64,000 nucleotides of DNA from Lewinellaceae bacterium (GTDB lineage: Bacteria; Bacteroidota; Bacteroidia; Chitinophagales; Saprospiraceae): assembly GCA_020636215.1 (NCBI GenBank), contig JACJYG010000005.1:930001-994000 (forward strand), written 5' to 3'. The notes beneath the pieces are model-generated. The model ran no database searches. It worked only from the letters and a program-made list of their open reading frames with translations, and was not told where the DNA came from. This document shows, in pieces, positions 45,510 to 54,864 of the stretch. Within the stretch, counting starts at the first letter, position 1, and each line of letters begins with the position of its first letter. The position numbers were made by a program, and so were the translations under genes.

Positions 45510-46745
45510 ATGGTGCAAAAACAAAGAATCATAACTTTATTGGCTGCTTTGCTAAGCTTTACATTCCTCTTCGGGCAACAAAGTAACGACCCACTGCTGG
45601 GGTTGCGGGTTGATGTTGTTTATCTCTCCTCCGACCTTTTAGAAGGCAGAGAAACAGGCAAGGAAGGTGAAAATATGGCCGCCGAGTACATCGCTTCCCG
45701 GTTTCAGGACATTGGCCTGGCGCCCAAAGGGGATGGCGGCTCCTGGTATCAGTCGTTTGATGTTGAATACCGGGACAACCCCCACGCCGCCAGCGGCGAA
45801 GCCCGAAAAGGTAAAAACGTGATCGCCTATCTGGACAATGGCGCGGAAAACACCGTAGTAATCGGCGCCCATTACGACCACCTTGGCCACGGCATTATGG
45901 GCTCGCTCAACGCCGGGGAGCCGGCTATTCACAATGGGGCCGACGATAACGCCAGTGGCGTAGCGGCCATGCTACGCATCGCCGAATACCTCAAACAAGG
46001 CAAAGCAAAGAACAACAATTATCTCTTTATTGCCTTCTCCGGCGAAGAGATGGGGCTGGTTGGCTCCAAGAACTTTGTCAACAATCCAACCATCAATCTC
46101 GGTAAGGTGAATTATATGCTCAATATGGATATGGTAGGCCGCCTCAACGAAGAAAAAGTGCTGGCCATTAACGGGGCAGGCACCTCGCCTGCCTGGAAGC
46201 CAGTGATTGAGGGCTTATCCATCGGTGGAATTGTAGCGAAAACGTCTGATTCCGGCATCGGCCCGTCCGACCATACTTCTTTCTACCTCAAAGACATTCC
46301 CGTTCTTCACTTCTTCACCGGCCAGCACGAGGATTACCACAAGCCGGCCGATGATTCCGAGCGGATCAACTACCGCGGCCTTCTGCAGGTGACAGATTAT
46401 ATGATCGCTCTTATCGAAGAACTGAATAATGCCGGAAAACTTGCCTTTACCAAAACCAAGGACGAAAGCGAAGGCCGGCAAGCTGCCAAATATAAGGTTA
46501 GCCTTGGTGTTATGCCCGATTACGTCTACAGTGGCGAAGGGATGCGTATTGATGGTGTAATCGATGGAAGGCCCGGCGCCAATGCTGGACTTGAAAACGG
46601 CGATGTTATAATTCGCCTTGGAGATGTGGAAGTGAAAGACATTTACGGCTATATGGAAGGCCTGGGGAAATTCAAGGCCGGTGACAAAGCGACGATCGTC
46701 ATTAAGCGGGGCGAACAGGTGTTGGAGAAGGTTGTAGAGTTCTAA
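45510..46745 (+). CDS. Exported M28 aminopeptidase with C-terminal PDZ domain
   Basis: A 411-residue secreted peptidase with a signal peptide (about 1-22, ending LFGQ). The M28 zinc ligands and catalytic residues are visible: GAHYDHLG, NGADDNASG, FSGEEMGLVGS, NMDMVGR and SDHTSFY. A PDZ domain occupies about residues 325-411 (GVMPDYVYSGEGMRIDGVIDGRPGANAGLENGD, in parts). Such M28-PDZ proteins are common in Bacteroidota and probably act as periplasmic or secreted aminopeptidases. A terminator follows. Confidence 0.9.
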   Translation: MVQKQRIITLLAALLSFTFLFGQQSNDPLLGLRVDVVYLSSDLLEGRETGKEGENMAAEYIASRFQDIGLAPKGDGGSWYQSFDVEYRDNPHAASGEARKGKNVIAYLDNGAENTVVIGAHYDHLGHGIMGSLNAGEPAIHNGADDNASGVAAMLRIAEYLKQGKAKNNNYLFIAFSGEEMGLVGSKNFVNNPTINLGKVNYMLNMDMVGRLNEEKVLAINGAGTSPAWKPVIEGLSIGGIVAKTSDSGIGPSDHTSFYLKDIPVLHFFTGQHEDYHKPADDSERINYRGLLQVTDYMIALIEELNNAGKLAFTKTKDESEGRQAAKYKVSLGVMPDYVYSGEGMRIDGVIDGRPGANAGLENGDVIIRLGDVEVKDIYGYMEGLGKFKAGDKATIVIKRGEQVLEKVVEF

Positions 46746-46749
46746 GAAA

Positions 46750-46784
46750 AAAATAAGGCGAGGAAATTTCCTCGCCTTTATTTT
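46750..46784. terminator. Bidirectional intrinsic terminator
   Basis: The near-perfect palindrome pairs AAGGCGAGG with CCTCGCCTT, flanked by A- and T-runs (46750-46784), directly after the M28 peptidase stop. The following stretch 46785-47063 shows no gene and no clear promoter box. Confidence 0.85.
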
Positions 46785-47063
46785 CAAATGGGCTTTAGGG
46801 TTTTAGGTTGCTTTTTAAATAGAAAATTAATATTCCCCTTAGTGTTTGGTAGGGCGCCTTTTAATATTGATCTTGATTTCCCCCTTAATGGCGCCTACCG
46901 GTGTTCTAGTGTTTGTTTTTCTCAGCCTCAAAATTAGAGGTAATTTAACGGCGAGGCAACAACATGTTCATGGGGCCCATGGAAGTGGGTCGTCCTCGTT
47001 CCTCGGCCGGGTAAAAAGTGGGAGTCGGAAATTTGAAAATACACCCAAAAACACCAGTTCGGT

Positions 47064-48746
47064 ATGACCAACAAGGAGATCGCCAAAAGTTTTCAATTGC
47101 TGGGCAGTATCATGGAGCTGCACAACGAGAACCCCTTCAAGATCCGTTCCTACCAAAACGCCTATCGGAGTTTGCGTGCGCTTGATACGCCACTGGCAGA
47201 CATGAATGAGGAGGATATCGCCGCCATCAAGGGCGTAGGCAGCGCCATTAGTGGCAAGATCAGGGAATTGCTGGAAACGGGGAAAATGCAGACACTTGAA
47301 AAGTATAAGGCCAAAACCCCGGAAGGCATACAGGAAATGCTGAACATCAAAGGTTTCGGCCCTAAAAAGATCATGGCAGTCTGGCAAGGGTTGGGCGTAG
47401 AGTCGGTAGGGGAGTTGTTGTACGCCGTGAATGAAAACCGTCTGGTTGAGCTCAAAGGTTTTGGCAAAAAGACCCAGGAAGAGCTCAAAAAACAACTGGA
47501 ATACTATCAGCGCTCCAAAAATAAATTCCACTATGCGGCCCTTGAAGCAGAAGCGGCGGAGCTGGAATCAGCCGTAAAAATATTGCTCCCTGAGGCAAAG
47601 GTGAGCCTCTGTGGCGCCCTGCGCCGCCGGGAAAATGTGGTGGACCGCATCGAGTTGGTCATTGGCTGGGCTGGCGCGTTGGATGCTTTGTTTGATGGAA
47701 GGCTCCTGGAAAAAGAAGGCGAACAGGACGGCGCCATCCTGGCGAAAAATCCCGAAGGCCGCCTGATAAGCCTGTACCATTGTGCGCCGGAGGAATTTGG
47801 TTCTAAACTCTTCCACCAAACCGGAAAAGAGGCCTTCCTGGATGCTTTCACCTGGCAATTTTCGTCCCTGGATTTCAAAGGCCTGCCGGAAGAAAAATCG
47901 GTATTTGAAAAAGCCGGTATCCCCTTCATTGCCCCCGAATTGCGCGAGCAGGAATGGGGCCTGCAGTTGGCGCTTGAAGATGCCTTGCCCGTGCTGATCG
48001 AGGACAAAGACATCAAAGGTGTCCTCCATGCACACAGTACTTATAGCGACGGTGGCCACAGCCTGCGCGACATGGCCTTCTGCGCCAAAGAACTGGGCTA
48101 CGAATACCTGGGCATTACCGACCACTCCAAATCTGCCTTCTATGCCAACGGCCTGCAGCCGGATCGCCTTTTTCAGCAGTGGGAGGAAATCGATGCGCTC
48201 AATCAGGAACTGGCGCCCTTCCGCATCTTCAAAGGCATCGAAAGCGACATTCTTAACGATGGCTCCCTCGACTACGATGAGGACATTCTTAAAGGATTTG
48301 ACTTTATCATCGCCTCCGTGCACTCCAACCTGCGCATGGACGAGGCCAAAGCAACCCATCGATTGCTCACTGCTATCGAAAACCCCTTCACCCGCATTCT
48401 GGGCCATCCCACCGGCCGCCTGCTGCTCTCCCGCGAGGGGTACCCCATCGACCACAAAAAGGTTATCGACGCCTGCGCCGCCAATGGTGTGGCCATTGAA
48501 CTCAACGCCAACCCCTATCGCCTCGACCTCGACTGGAGCTGGATCCCCTACGCCCTGGAAAAAGGCGTCCTCATTTGCATCAACCCGGATGCGCACAGTA
48601 AGGAGGGGATACAGGATATTCACTTCGGAGTTTGCTCTGCACGGAAGGGAGGGTTAACCGCAGGAATGTGTTTGAATACGAGATCACTAGAAGGGTTTGG
48701 GGAGTGGGTTTCAGCAGGCAGGCCGTCAGATGGAGGTGCACGGTAG
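47064..48746 (+). CDS. polX: PolX-family protein: intact PHP domain, degenerate polymerase site
   Basis: The 560-residue protein has the PolX layout. The N-terminal 8-kDa/HhH region spans about 1-150 (IKGVGSAISGKI and IKGFGPKKI are HhH turns). The Pol beta-type palm follows (about 150-310), then a C-terminal PHP domain (about 320-560). The PHP has metal ligands in HAHSTYSDGG, ITDHSKS, KGIESDI, HPTGRLL and NPDAHS, as in active 3'-5' exonucleases. In the palm the usual GSxRRxxExxxDID reads GALRRRENVVDRIELV, so the DxD pair that binds catalytic metals is not in place. The protein may be an exonuclease that has lost synthesis. Confidence 0.85.
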   Translation: MTNKEIAKSFQLLGSIMELHNENPFKIRSYQNAYRSLRALDTPLADMNEEDIAAIKGVGSAISGKIRELLETGKMQTLEKYKAKTPEGIQEMLNIKGFGPKKIMAVWQGLGVESVGELLYAVNENRLVELKGFGKKTQEELKKQLEYYQRSKNKFHYAALEAEAAELESAVKILLPEAKVSLCGALRRRENVVDRIELVIGWAGALDALFDGRLLEKEGEQDGAILAKNPEGRLISLYHCAPEEFGSKLFHQTGKEAFLDAFTWQFSSLDFKGLPEEKSVFEKAGIPFIAPELREQEWGLQLALEDALPVLIEDKDIKGVLHAHSTYSDGGHSLRDMAFCAKELGYEYLGITDHSKSAFYANGLQPDRLFQQWEEIDALNQELAPFRIFKGIESDILNDGSLDYDEDILKGFDFIIASVHSNLRMDEAKATHRLLTAIENPFTRILGHPTGRLLLSREGYPIDHKKVIDACAANGVAIELNANPYRLDLDWSWIPYALEKGVLICINPDAHSKEGIQDIHFGVCSARKGGLTAGMCLNTRSLEGFGEWVSAGRPSDGGAR

Positions 48747-48919
48747 CTTTTTAGCCCAGCCGCAAATGAAGTGTTGGCGTATAAACCTTTAGGCCTTTCG
48801 ATAAACAAGTTCCCGAATGGCCTGGCATCCCATTTAAAAACTCCCGATATTTACCCCGTCGCAAACAGCAATACGCTGAACGACAGGTATTCACCCGAAA
48901 AAAAATAGACCCGACTGTG

Positions 48920-51607
48920 ATGAAACAACAACTCGCATTGCTATGCCTTTGCGTGTGCATAGCCCATTTTTCAGCCCTTAGCCAACAAGCTGGCCCGCTT
49001 CCTTCCAATCCCAAGCTGAATCTTTCCGAGAAAAAGAGCTACCAGACGCGCTTTGTTTCTGGCGCCCCCCCTACCATCGACGGAAGGCTCGATGACCCTG
49101 CCTGGGATTTGGTGGAATGGGGTGGTGATTTTATCCAGTTCCAGCCCTACGAAGGGCAGGCGCCGACCCAGGAGACGGCTTTCAAAATCCTGCACGACGA
49201 GAAGAACCTGTATATTGCCTACCGATGCTATGATACCGAGCCCGATAAGATCGTCAGCCGCATGTCGCGCCGTGATGGCTTTGAAGGAGACTGGGTAGAG
49301 ATTAACATCGATAGTTACAACGATAAGCGCTCGGCTTTTTCCTTCACGCTTTCCGTATCCGGTGTAAAGGGTGATGAATTTGTTTCCGACAACGGTAATA
49401 ACTGGGATCCATCCTGGAACCCCATCTGGTATGCCAAAACCTCGATCGATTCATTGGGGTGGATCGGAGAGGTTCGTATTCCACTCAGCCAGATCCGTTA
49501 TGCCAACGTGTCGGACCCTTTGTGGGGTATACAATTTACCCGCCGCGATTTTCGGCAGGAGTCGCGTTCTGTCTGGCAGTTTGTGCCAAGGAACAGCCCC
49601 AACTGGGTGAGCAGCTTTGGCGAACTGCATGGCTTGGAAGGTGTAAAGCCACAAAAGCAGGTCGAGATACAGCCATATATAGTAGCGCAGGCTGCCACTT
49701 CCCCCAAAGAGGACGGCAATCCCTTTGCTACCGGGCATCGGGAGTCATTCAGCGCCGGGGTGGATGGCAAGCTGGGAGTCACCAGTGACCTGACGCTGGA
49801 CTTCACGGTAAACCCTGATTTTGGCCAGGTGGAAGCCGACCCCTCTGCCCTGCGGCTGGATGGCTTCAAGATTTTCTTCCCCGAACGCCGGCCTTTTTTT
49901 ATTGAAAACCGAAACCTGTTCGATTACAGGGTGACGGAATCGATCAATGGCAGTGCTTATTCTCAAGACAATCTGTTTTACTCCCGGCGGATCGGCGGCG
50001 CGCCGCATGGGCGGCCCAGCCTGGACAATGATGAGTATGCAGACCTGCCGCAGAACGCCTCTATCCTTGGGGCGGCTAAATTTAGCGGTAAGACGCGGAG
50101 CGGCCTTGGCCTGGGCATTCTGGAAGCCGTCACGGCACGGGAAATGGCGGAGGTTGCCGATGGAGAAGGGCGCTATGAAGTGGTAGTGGAGCCCCTCACG
50201 AACTACTTTGCGGGGCGCGCCACCCAGGATTTCCGGGAAGGCGGTACCGTGCTGGGTGGCATGTTGGCTACCACCATTCGCAACCCGGAAGATGCGGATC
50301 GCACCCAGCTGCACCAATCAGCCTATACCGGTGGCATAGACTTTTTACATTGGTGGAAAGACCGAACGTATCTATTAATGGCCAACGGCATTTTTAGCAG
50401 TGTACAAGGTAGCCCTGAAACCATTCTGAATACCCAGACAGGTTTTGAACACCTCTTTCAACGGCCCGATGCGAGCTATCTCAAGGTCGACAGCACTGCC
50501 CGCAGCCTAAGTGGCCATGGCGGCAATATCCGGCTGGCAAAGCTGAACGGAAAATTCATCTTCGATGGCGGCCTGACCTGGCGTTCGCCAGGCTTGGAAC
50601 TCAACGATCTGGGCTTTATGCGAAATGCCGATGAGGTGAACCACTACGCCTGGGCCGGATACCGGATTAATGAGCCCTTCTCCATTTTTCGCCAGGTAGG
50701 CTTCAACTATAGCCACTCGGCCCGATGGGACTTCGGCGGTAACAATCTTTACCAATCAATAGGTGGTGGAGCGGATTTTTTTCTAAAAAACCTTTGGTCT
50801 TTCGACACCGGCTTTTTCTTTGAGAATAAGGATTATTCCAATAACGACCTACGGGGTGGGCCTACCTTACGCAAATCCAGAGGCTTTGTCCATTATGCAG
50901 GCATTGGCTCCAACCGGCGCAAACCGGTTTTCATTTATCTGAACGCCACCCATGCTTTTGGCTTTGAGCACAAAGCTCCCCGTACGGTTCGATACCGGGA
51001 TTATTCTATGAATGTGACTATCCAACCCGTCAATGCATTCAATATTTCCGTGGCGCCATCTTTCGCCAATGAACAGCGGCAATTACAGTACATCACCACC
51101 ACTTCATTTGATGGCCAGCCGCGATATCTGGCCGGTTTCGTCGACCAGCGAACCTTTTATACCACCATCCGCCTGAACTACAATCTGACACCCAATCTAA
51201 CTTTACAGTACTACGGCCAGCCCTTCATCTCTAAAGGCAATTACCGGGACTTCAAATATATCACAGACTCCAAAGCATCGTATTTCTATGATCGTTTCCA
51301 ATTGTATGAGCCCAGTGAGCTCCAGTTCGATGCAGAGGAAGGGCTGTATTCTGTAGATGAAAATAGGGATGGGACTGTGGATTACACCTTTGATGATCCC
51401 GATTTTAACTTCATCCAGTTTCGCTCCAACCTGGTTTTACGCTGGGAATACGTGCCGGGGTCAGAATTTTTCCTGGTGTGGTCGCAGGGCAATACCCTGT
51501 TCGGGAACCCTTCCGAGGAGTTGATCCCCAGCCTGACAGACCGCTTGTTTTCGGAGCAGATGGAGAATATTTTCCTGCTGAAGGCGACTTATCGGTTTGT
51601 GCGGTAA
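48920..51607 (+). CDS. DUF5916 outer-membrane protein with CBM9-like N-terminal domain
   Basis: An 895-residue exported protein with a signal peptide (about 1-22). A CBM9-like beta-sandwich (about 45-215; PTIDGRLDDPAWDLVEW and DWVEINIDSYND) precedes the DUF5916 region (about 240 to the end). Its aromatic-rich alternating strands suggest an outer-membrane barrel, ending in a ...KATYRFVR strand. Function is unknown; relatives are sometimes near protease or glycan genes. ATG 48920 is chosen over the preceding GTG. Confidence 0.85.
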   Translation: MKQQLALLCLCVCIAHFSALSQQAGPLPSNPKLNLSEKKSYQTRFVSGAPPTIDGRLDDPAWDLVEWGGDFIQFQPYEGQAPTQETAFKILHDEKNLYIAYRCYDTEPDKIVSRMSRRDGFEGDWVEINIDSYNDKRSAFSFTLSVSGVKGDEFVSDNGNNWDPSWNPIWYAKTSIDSLGWIGEVRIPLSQIRYANVSDPLWGIQFTRRDFRQESRSVWQFVPRNSPNWVSSFGELHGLEGVKPQKQVEIQPYIVAQAATSPKEDGNPFATGHRESFSAGVDGKLGVTSDLTLDFTVNPDFGQVEADPSALRLDGFKIFFPERRPFFIENRNLFDYRVTESINGSAYSQDNLFYSRRIGGAPHGRPSLDNDEYADLPQNASILGAAKFSGKTRSGLGLGILEAVTAREMAEVADGEGRYEVVVEPLTNYFAGRATQDFREGGTVLGGMLATTIRNPEDADRTQLHQSAYTGGIDFLHWWKDRTYLLMANGIFSSVQGSPETILNTQTGFEHLFQRPDASYLKVDSTARSLSGHGGNIRLAKLNGKFIFDGGLTWRSPGLELNDLGFMRNADEVNHYAWAGYRINEPFSIFRQVGFNYSHSARWDFGGNNLYQSIGGGADFFLKNLWSFDTGFFFENKDYSNNDLRGGPTLRKSRGFVHYAGIGSNRRKPVFIYLNATHAFGFEHKAPRTVRYRDYSMNVTIQPVNAFNISVAPSFANEQRQLQYITTTSFDGQPRYLAGFVDQRTFYTTIRLNYNLTPNLTLQYYGQPFISKGNYRDFKYITDSKASYFYDRFQLYEPSELQFDAEEGLYSVDENRDGTVDYTFDDPDFNFIQFRSNLVLRWEYVPGSEFFLVWSQGNTLFGNPSEELIPSLTDRLFSEQMENIFLLKATYRFVR

Positions 51608-51656
51608 GGGATTAGTGGGCATGGGAGAGATGCTTTTTTTGGACCAAAAGGATGCA

Positions 51657-51712
51657 GGGACTATGGATACCGTGGATTGGCTTAACTGCATCCATAGTAT
51701 CCATAGTGTCCC
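51657..51712. repeat. Inverted ATCCATAG-type repeat between convergent genes
   Basis: Arms 51657-51670 and 51697-51712 pair over 14 bp with a 2-nt bulge, and CATCCATAG words recur in the loop and 3' arm. The words resemble those of the array at 30471-30608. It may act as a bidirectional terminator for the DUF5916 and sugar-dehydrogenase-like genes. Confidence 0.7.
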
Positions 51713-51770
51713 CTCATGACATAGTATCACCCGCTCAAATCGGCGATGGAGTATCTGCCAAAGCGGCAAC

Positions 51771-54503
51771 CTACCTTCCCACCACCAGCTTTCCAACCTT
51801 TCTTTGTTCGCCATTGGTAATCCGGTAGTGGTACAGGCCGTTGACCAGAGGCTGAGTAGGCACCATCGTGCTAAATGGCTGTTCCAGCTCGACTTCCCAA
51901 CTTTCCTGTAACACGCGCTGGCCCAACTCGGTGAATACCTCGAGTTGAACGAGAGGGGCTTCGGGCTTCCGCACCAGCACGGTGAACGATTCTCTTGCCG
52001 GGTTGGGGAAAAGGCGGATCGGACGGGGTTTGGGGTAGGAAACCTCTACAGTATTGGAGTATTGATAGGCGCCAGTTAGATGCCGCGCCTTGATGCGATA
52101 GATATTTGTTCCCCGGATGGGGTCGGAGTCATCGAAGTGGTAAGACAGCCCTTCTATCAATTCATTCGGCGCCAGTGTACCAAGCACGTTGAAATGGAAA
52201 TAGTCCTTTCCGCGCTGCACTTCATAATAATCAATACTGTCTTCATAACTGGTTGTCCAGCTCAACTGTACCTGTCCATCGCCTGCACGGGCTTCCAGTT
52301 CCGTAATGCTGACGAAAGGGTCACCGCAATAAGGAAATATCGACTGTGTGCGGGTGGTGGATAAGCCGGCTGGATCCGTAACAGTAAGTTCGATCCGATA
52401 CCAATATTCTTCTCCATCGCAACCCAGTGGACTAATGAGCGCGAAAGTCTCTGGTTCGAAATCCACCGGATCGGGATGGAAATGTTCATTGTGGTGTACA
52501 AAGGTGCGCCATTGATACATCAGCGCATCGTTTGGGTCTTCGGCGTCTTCCACCTCGGCTGCCAGGCGCAGAAGCGTGGTACCCTGGCCCAGGGGGTAGC
52601 GGTCGCCGTCTTTAAAACTGGAGATCGTTACCTGGGGGGGGCTGTTGTTCAGGGATACCAGGGCTTGCGCGGCCCCTGTTGCCCCCAGGCTATCGGTTAC
52701 GGCCAACCGGATGGTGAAACTTTGCGGGCCATTGCCAGTAGCCAGGAAAGTGTGCGACGGCGCCTTTTCAGTACTGCTTTGTCCATCACCGAAATCCCAT
52801 TCGTAGCTGGCCACCGCCCCCAGGTTATCTGTAGATTCTGAGCCATCAAACTGGACGGTCAGCGGGCTGGCGCCAAAGTATCGGTTGGCATTGATTACGG
52901 CCACGGGCGGAGGGTTGCCTCCGAAGCTGATCTGATGGATATGGCCGTCCAGGTTGATATAGTACAGTTTTTCGTCCACCGGATTGAGCGCCAGATGGAT
53001 AATATCTTTGGCGTAAGTATGAAAGGGCTCAACCGATAAGAGCGTGTTGTTCTCATCAAAAGTCATAACCCGTATCCAATGGTTGAAGTCAACGGAAAAG
53101 AACTTGCCGCGATAAGCCTCCGGGAATTGTTCGCCTTCATAGAAGACGCCAGCCAGGGAGGAATAGCCGTCAAATTTTTGTCCGGTTACGGTGGTTTGAT
53201 CTGTACCCAATTCTGCCCCGTTCAGGAAACCCTGATCATTGAAAAAAGGAATCCAGGTTCGGGTGGGCGGGTTCCAGCGGGAGTTGGTCCATTGAATAGC
53301 CGGAGGATAACCGACGATAAAATTGTCAATAGCCAGGCTGGTATCACAGGGATTACGCGGAGCATGCACCCCATCACGCCGGATAGAGACAAAAGTTTCC
53401 ATGAAATCGAAAAAAGGTTTTTCACAACCGTCGCCGTACAGGGGGTTGGGCGCCATGGGATTAGCGGGAGGCGGGGCGAGGACATAGGGCCAATGCGAAC
53501 CTATGCCTTCCAGTATGGGCCAGCCGAAGTGTTGGCCGCCGAATTCCACAACATCTAATTCTTCCCAGGCGCCATTGCCCACATCGCCGACATAGAGCAC
53601 GCCAGGCCGGCCATCCTCCGGGAAGTGGCTGCCAGTGTTAGGCCGCATCGTAAAACGGTAGGGATTGCGAAAGCCCCATGCCCAGATTCGAGATTGGGGC
53701 GCTCGTGGGAAGGCAGGGTCGTAAAAGGGGTTGCTGGGAAGGCCATCGCCCGTTTCCGGGTCGATTCGCATGATCTTGCCATTGTAATTGTGCAGATACA
53801 TGGCTCGGTAAGAGCCCAGGTCCTGGTCTGGAGTAATAATCCCCCGCTCGATGGCCAGAGTGATCATGGTGCCGAGGCTGTCTCCTCCGGTATCGGAGCC
53901 GGCATTGCTGGTAGCATCGCCACAGGACATCAGCAAGGTGCCGTCTTCTCCCATGATGAGGTTGCCCAGTCCGTGAAATTCAAATAGCAGCGGAATGCCG
54001 TTATCGATGGTTTCTCCCAGTAGCACCTTGCGGCTCTCTGGGATCGCCCGGGAAAAGCCCGTGGCAGGGTCGGCCTGATAGCGAGTGACCCGTCCGATGG
54101 TAGGGTAAAAGGTTACCGTAGTGTCGGGGTTATATGCTGGTGTGCCATAGTGGTCATAGTAGTGGAGGTCGAGGGCGTAGAGCAGGTAAAAATAACCGTT
54201 AGATAAAGAGTTATTGTCCAGGGTAAACCCCATCAGGCCGTGGTCCTTCCAATTGGCCACTTCTTCGGAGATGTCGATCAGCGGTTCAGGGCTTACCTGT
54301 CCGCTTGTATCTACCAGGAATACTCTTCCAGCTTTTTCCGCGACATACATCCGGCCGTTATTATCAAAGGTGATGACGGTGGGGAATTCAAACTGGGTCA
54401 GATAGAGTTGGTCATAAAAACCTTCCGGCAAATGCTGGCTGAAGGCGAGGTTGGCCCATGAAAAAAAGGCAACCATCAGGGCAAGTACCTGTCGATGCAT
54501 CAC
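51771..54503 (-). CDS. T9SS-secreted PQQ-type sugar dehydrogenase-like protein with PKD domain
   Basis: The 910-residue protein starts at tandem ATGs and has a signal peptide ending LAFS. A glucose/sorbosone dehydrogenase-type beta-propeller occupies about 25-540 (FPTVITFDNNGRMYVAEKAG, LMGFTLDNN, IWAWGFRNPYRF and LYVGDVGNG are typical). A PKD domain lies near 545-640 (VQFDGSESTDNLGAVASYEWDFGDG, in parts). Fibronectin/Ig-like segments and a T9SS type A domain (about 830-910; IRLFPNPARESFTVLV ... VGKLVVGR) follow. It may oxidise sugars outside the cell with PQQ, but the cofactor is unproven. Confidence 0.85.
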   Translation of the reverse strand: MMHRQVLALMVAFFSWANLAFSQHLPEGFYDQLYLTQFEFPTVITFDNNGRMYVAEKAGRVFLVDTSGQVSPEPLIDISEEVANWKDHGLMGFTLDNNSLSNGYFYLLYALDLHYYDHYGTPAYNPDTTVTFYPTIGRVTRYQADPATGFSRAIPESRKVLLGETIDNGIPLLFEFHGLGNLIMGEDGTLLMSCGDATSNAGSDTGGDSLGTMITLAIERGIITPDQDLGSYRAMYLHNYNGKIMRIDPETGDGLPSNPFYDPAFPRAPQSRIWAWGFRNPYRFTMRPNTGSHFPEDGRPGVLYVGDVGNGAWEELDVVEFGGQHFGWPILEGIGSHWPYVLAPPPANPMAPNPLYGDGCEKPFFDFMETFVSIRRDGVHAPRNPCDTSLAIDNFIVGYPPAIQWTNSRWNPPTRTWIPFFNDQGFLNGAELGTDQTTVTGQKFDGYSSLAGVFYEGEQFPEAYRGKFFSVDFNHWIRVMTFDENNTLLSVEPFHTYAKDIIHLALNPVDEKLYYINLDGHIHQISFGGNPPPVAVINANRYFGASPLTVQFDGSESTDNLGAVASYEWDFGDGQSSTEKAPSHTFLATGNGPQSFTIRLAVTDSLGATGAAQALVSLNNSPPQVTISSFKDGDRYPLGQGTTLLRLAAEVEDAEDPNDALMYQWRTFVHHNEHFHPDPVDFEPETFALISPLGCDGEEYWYRIELTVTDPAGLSTTRTQSIFPYCGDPFVSITELEARAGDGQVQLSWTTSYEDSIDYYEVQRGKDYFHFNVLGTLAPNELIEGLSYHFDDSDPIRGTNIYRIKARHLTGAYQYSNTVEVSYPKPRPIRLFPNPARESFTVLVRKPEAPLVQLEVFTELGQRVLQESWEVELEQPFSTMVPTQPLVNGLYHYRITNGEQRKVGKLVVGR

Positions 54504-54864
54504 TTTCTTATTTTGAATTAGGTTGAAAAAAATAATATTTGGCTCTTACAAGCTCTAAGTGCCTGAGTGCACTTGTTTTTGTACTTGGGAGTATAGAAAC
54601 ATGGGGTTTTAAGCTGATTTTCAGTCGTTTATTTCATAATGATTATAAAAGTCATCGTTATGAAATGAATGATTATTTATATAATGATAGAAAATATTAT
54701 AATAATAAAAATAATGGTAATTAATATTATCGTCATTTTTATCATCGTTATTTAAATAATGATGATAAAAATCATGATGATAAAAATAATGATTGCAAAT
54801 GCAATAATTAATACACCATCTTAATTGCAGGATGAATAGGATTGCGCTCCCAATGAAGTATCCC
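54504..54864. other. 361-nt AT-rich intergenic region with a long imperfect palindrome
   Basis: Positions about 54590-54810 are unusually AT-rich and built from repeated ATAATGAT/ATAAAAAT words. Segments 54725-54753 and 54754-54782 are adjacent inverted repeats matching at 25 of 29 positions with no loop. It should contain the promoter of the sugar-dehydrogenase-like gene. No -7 box of the usual form was found. Confidence 0.65.
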
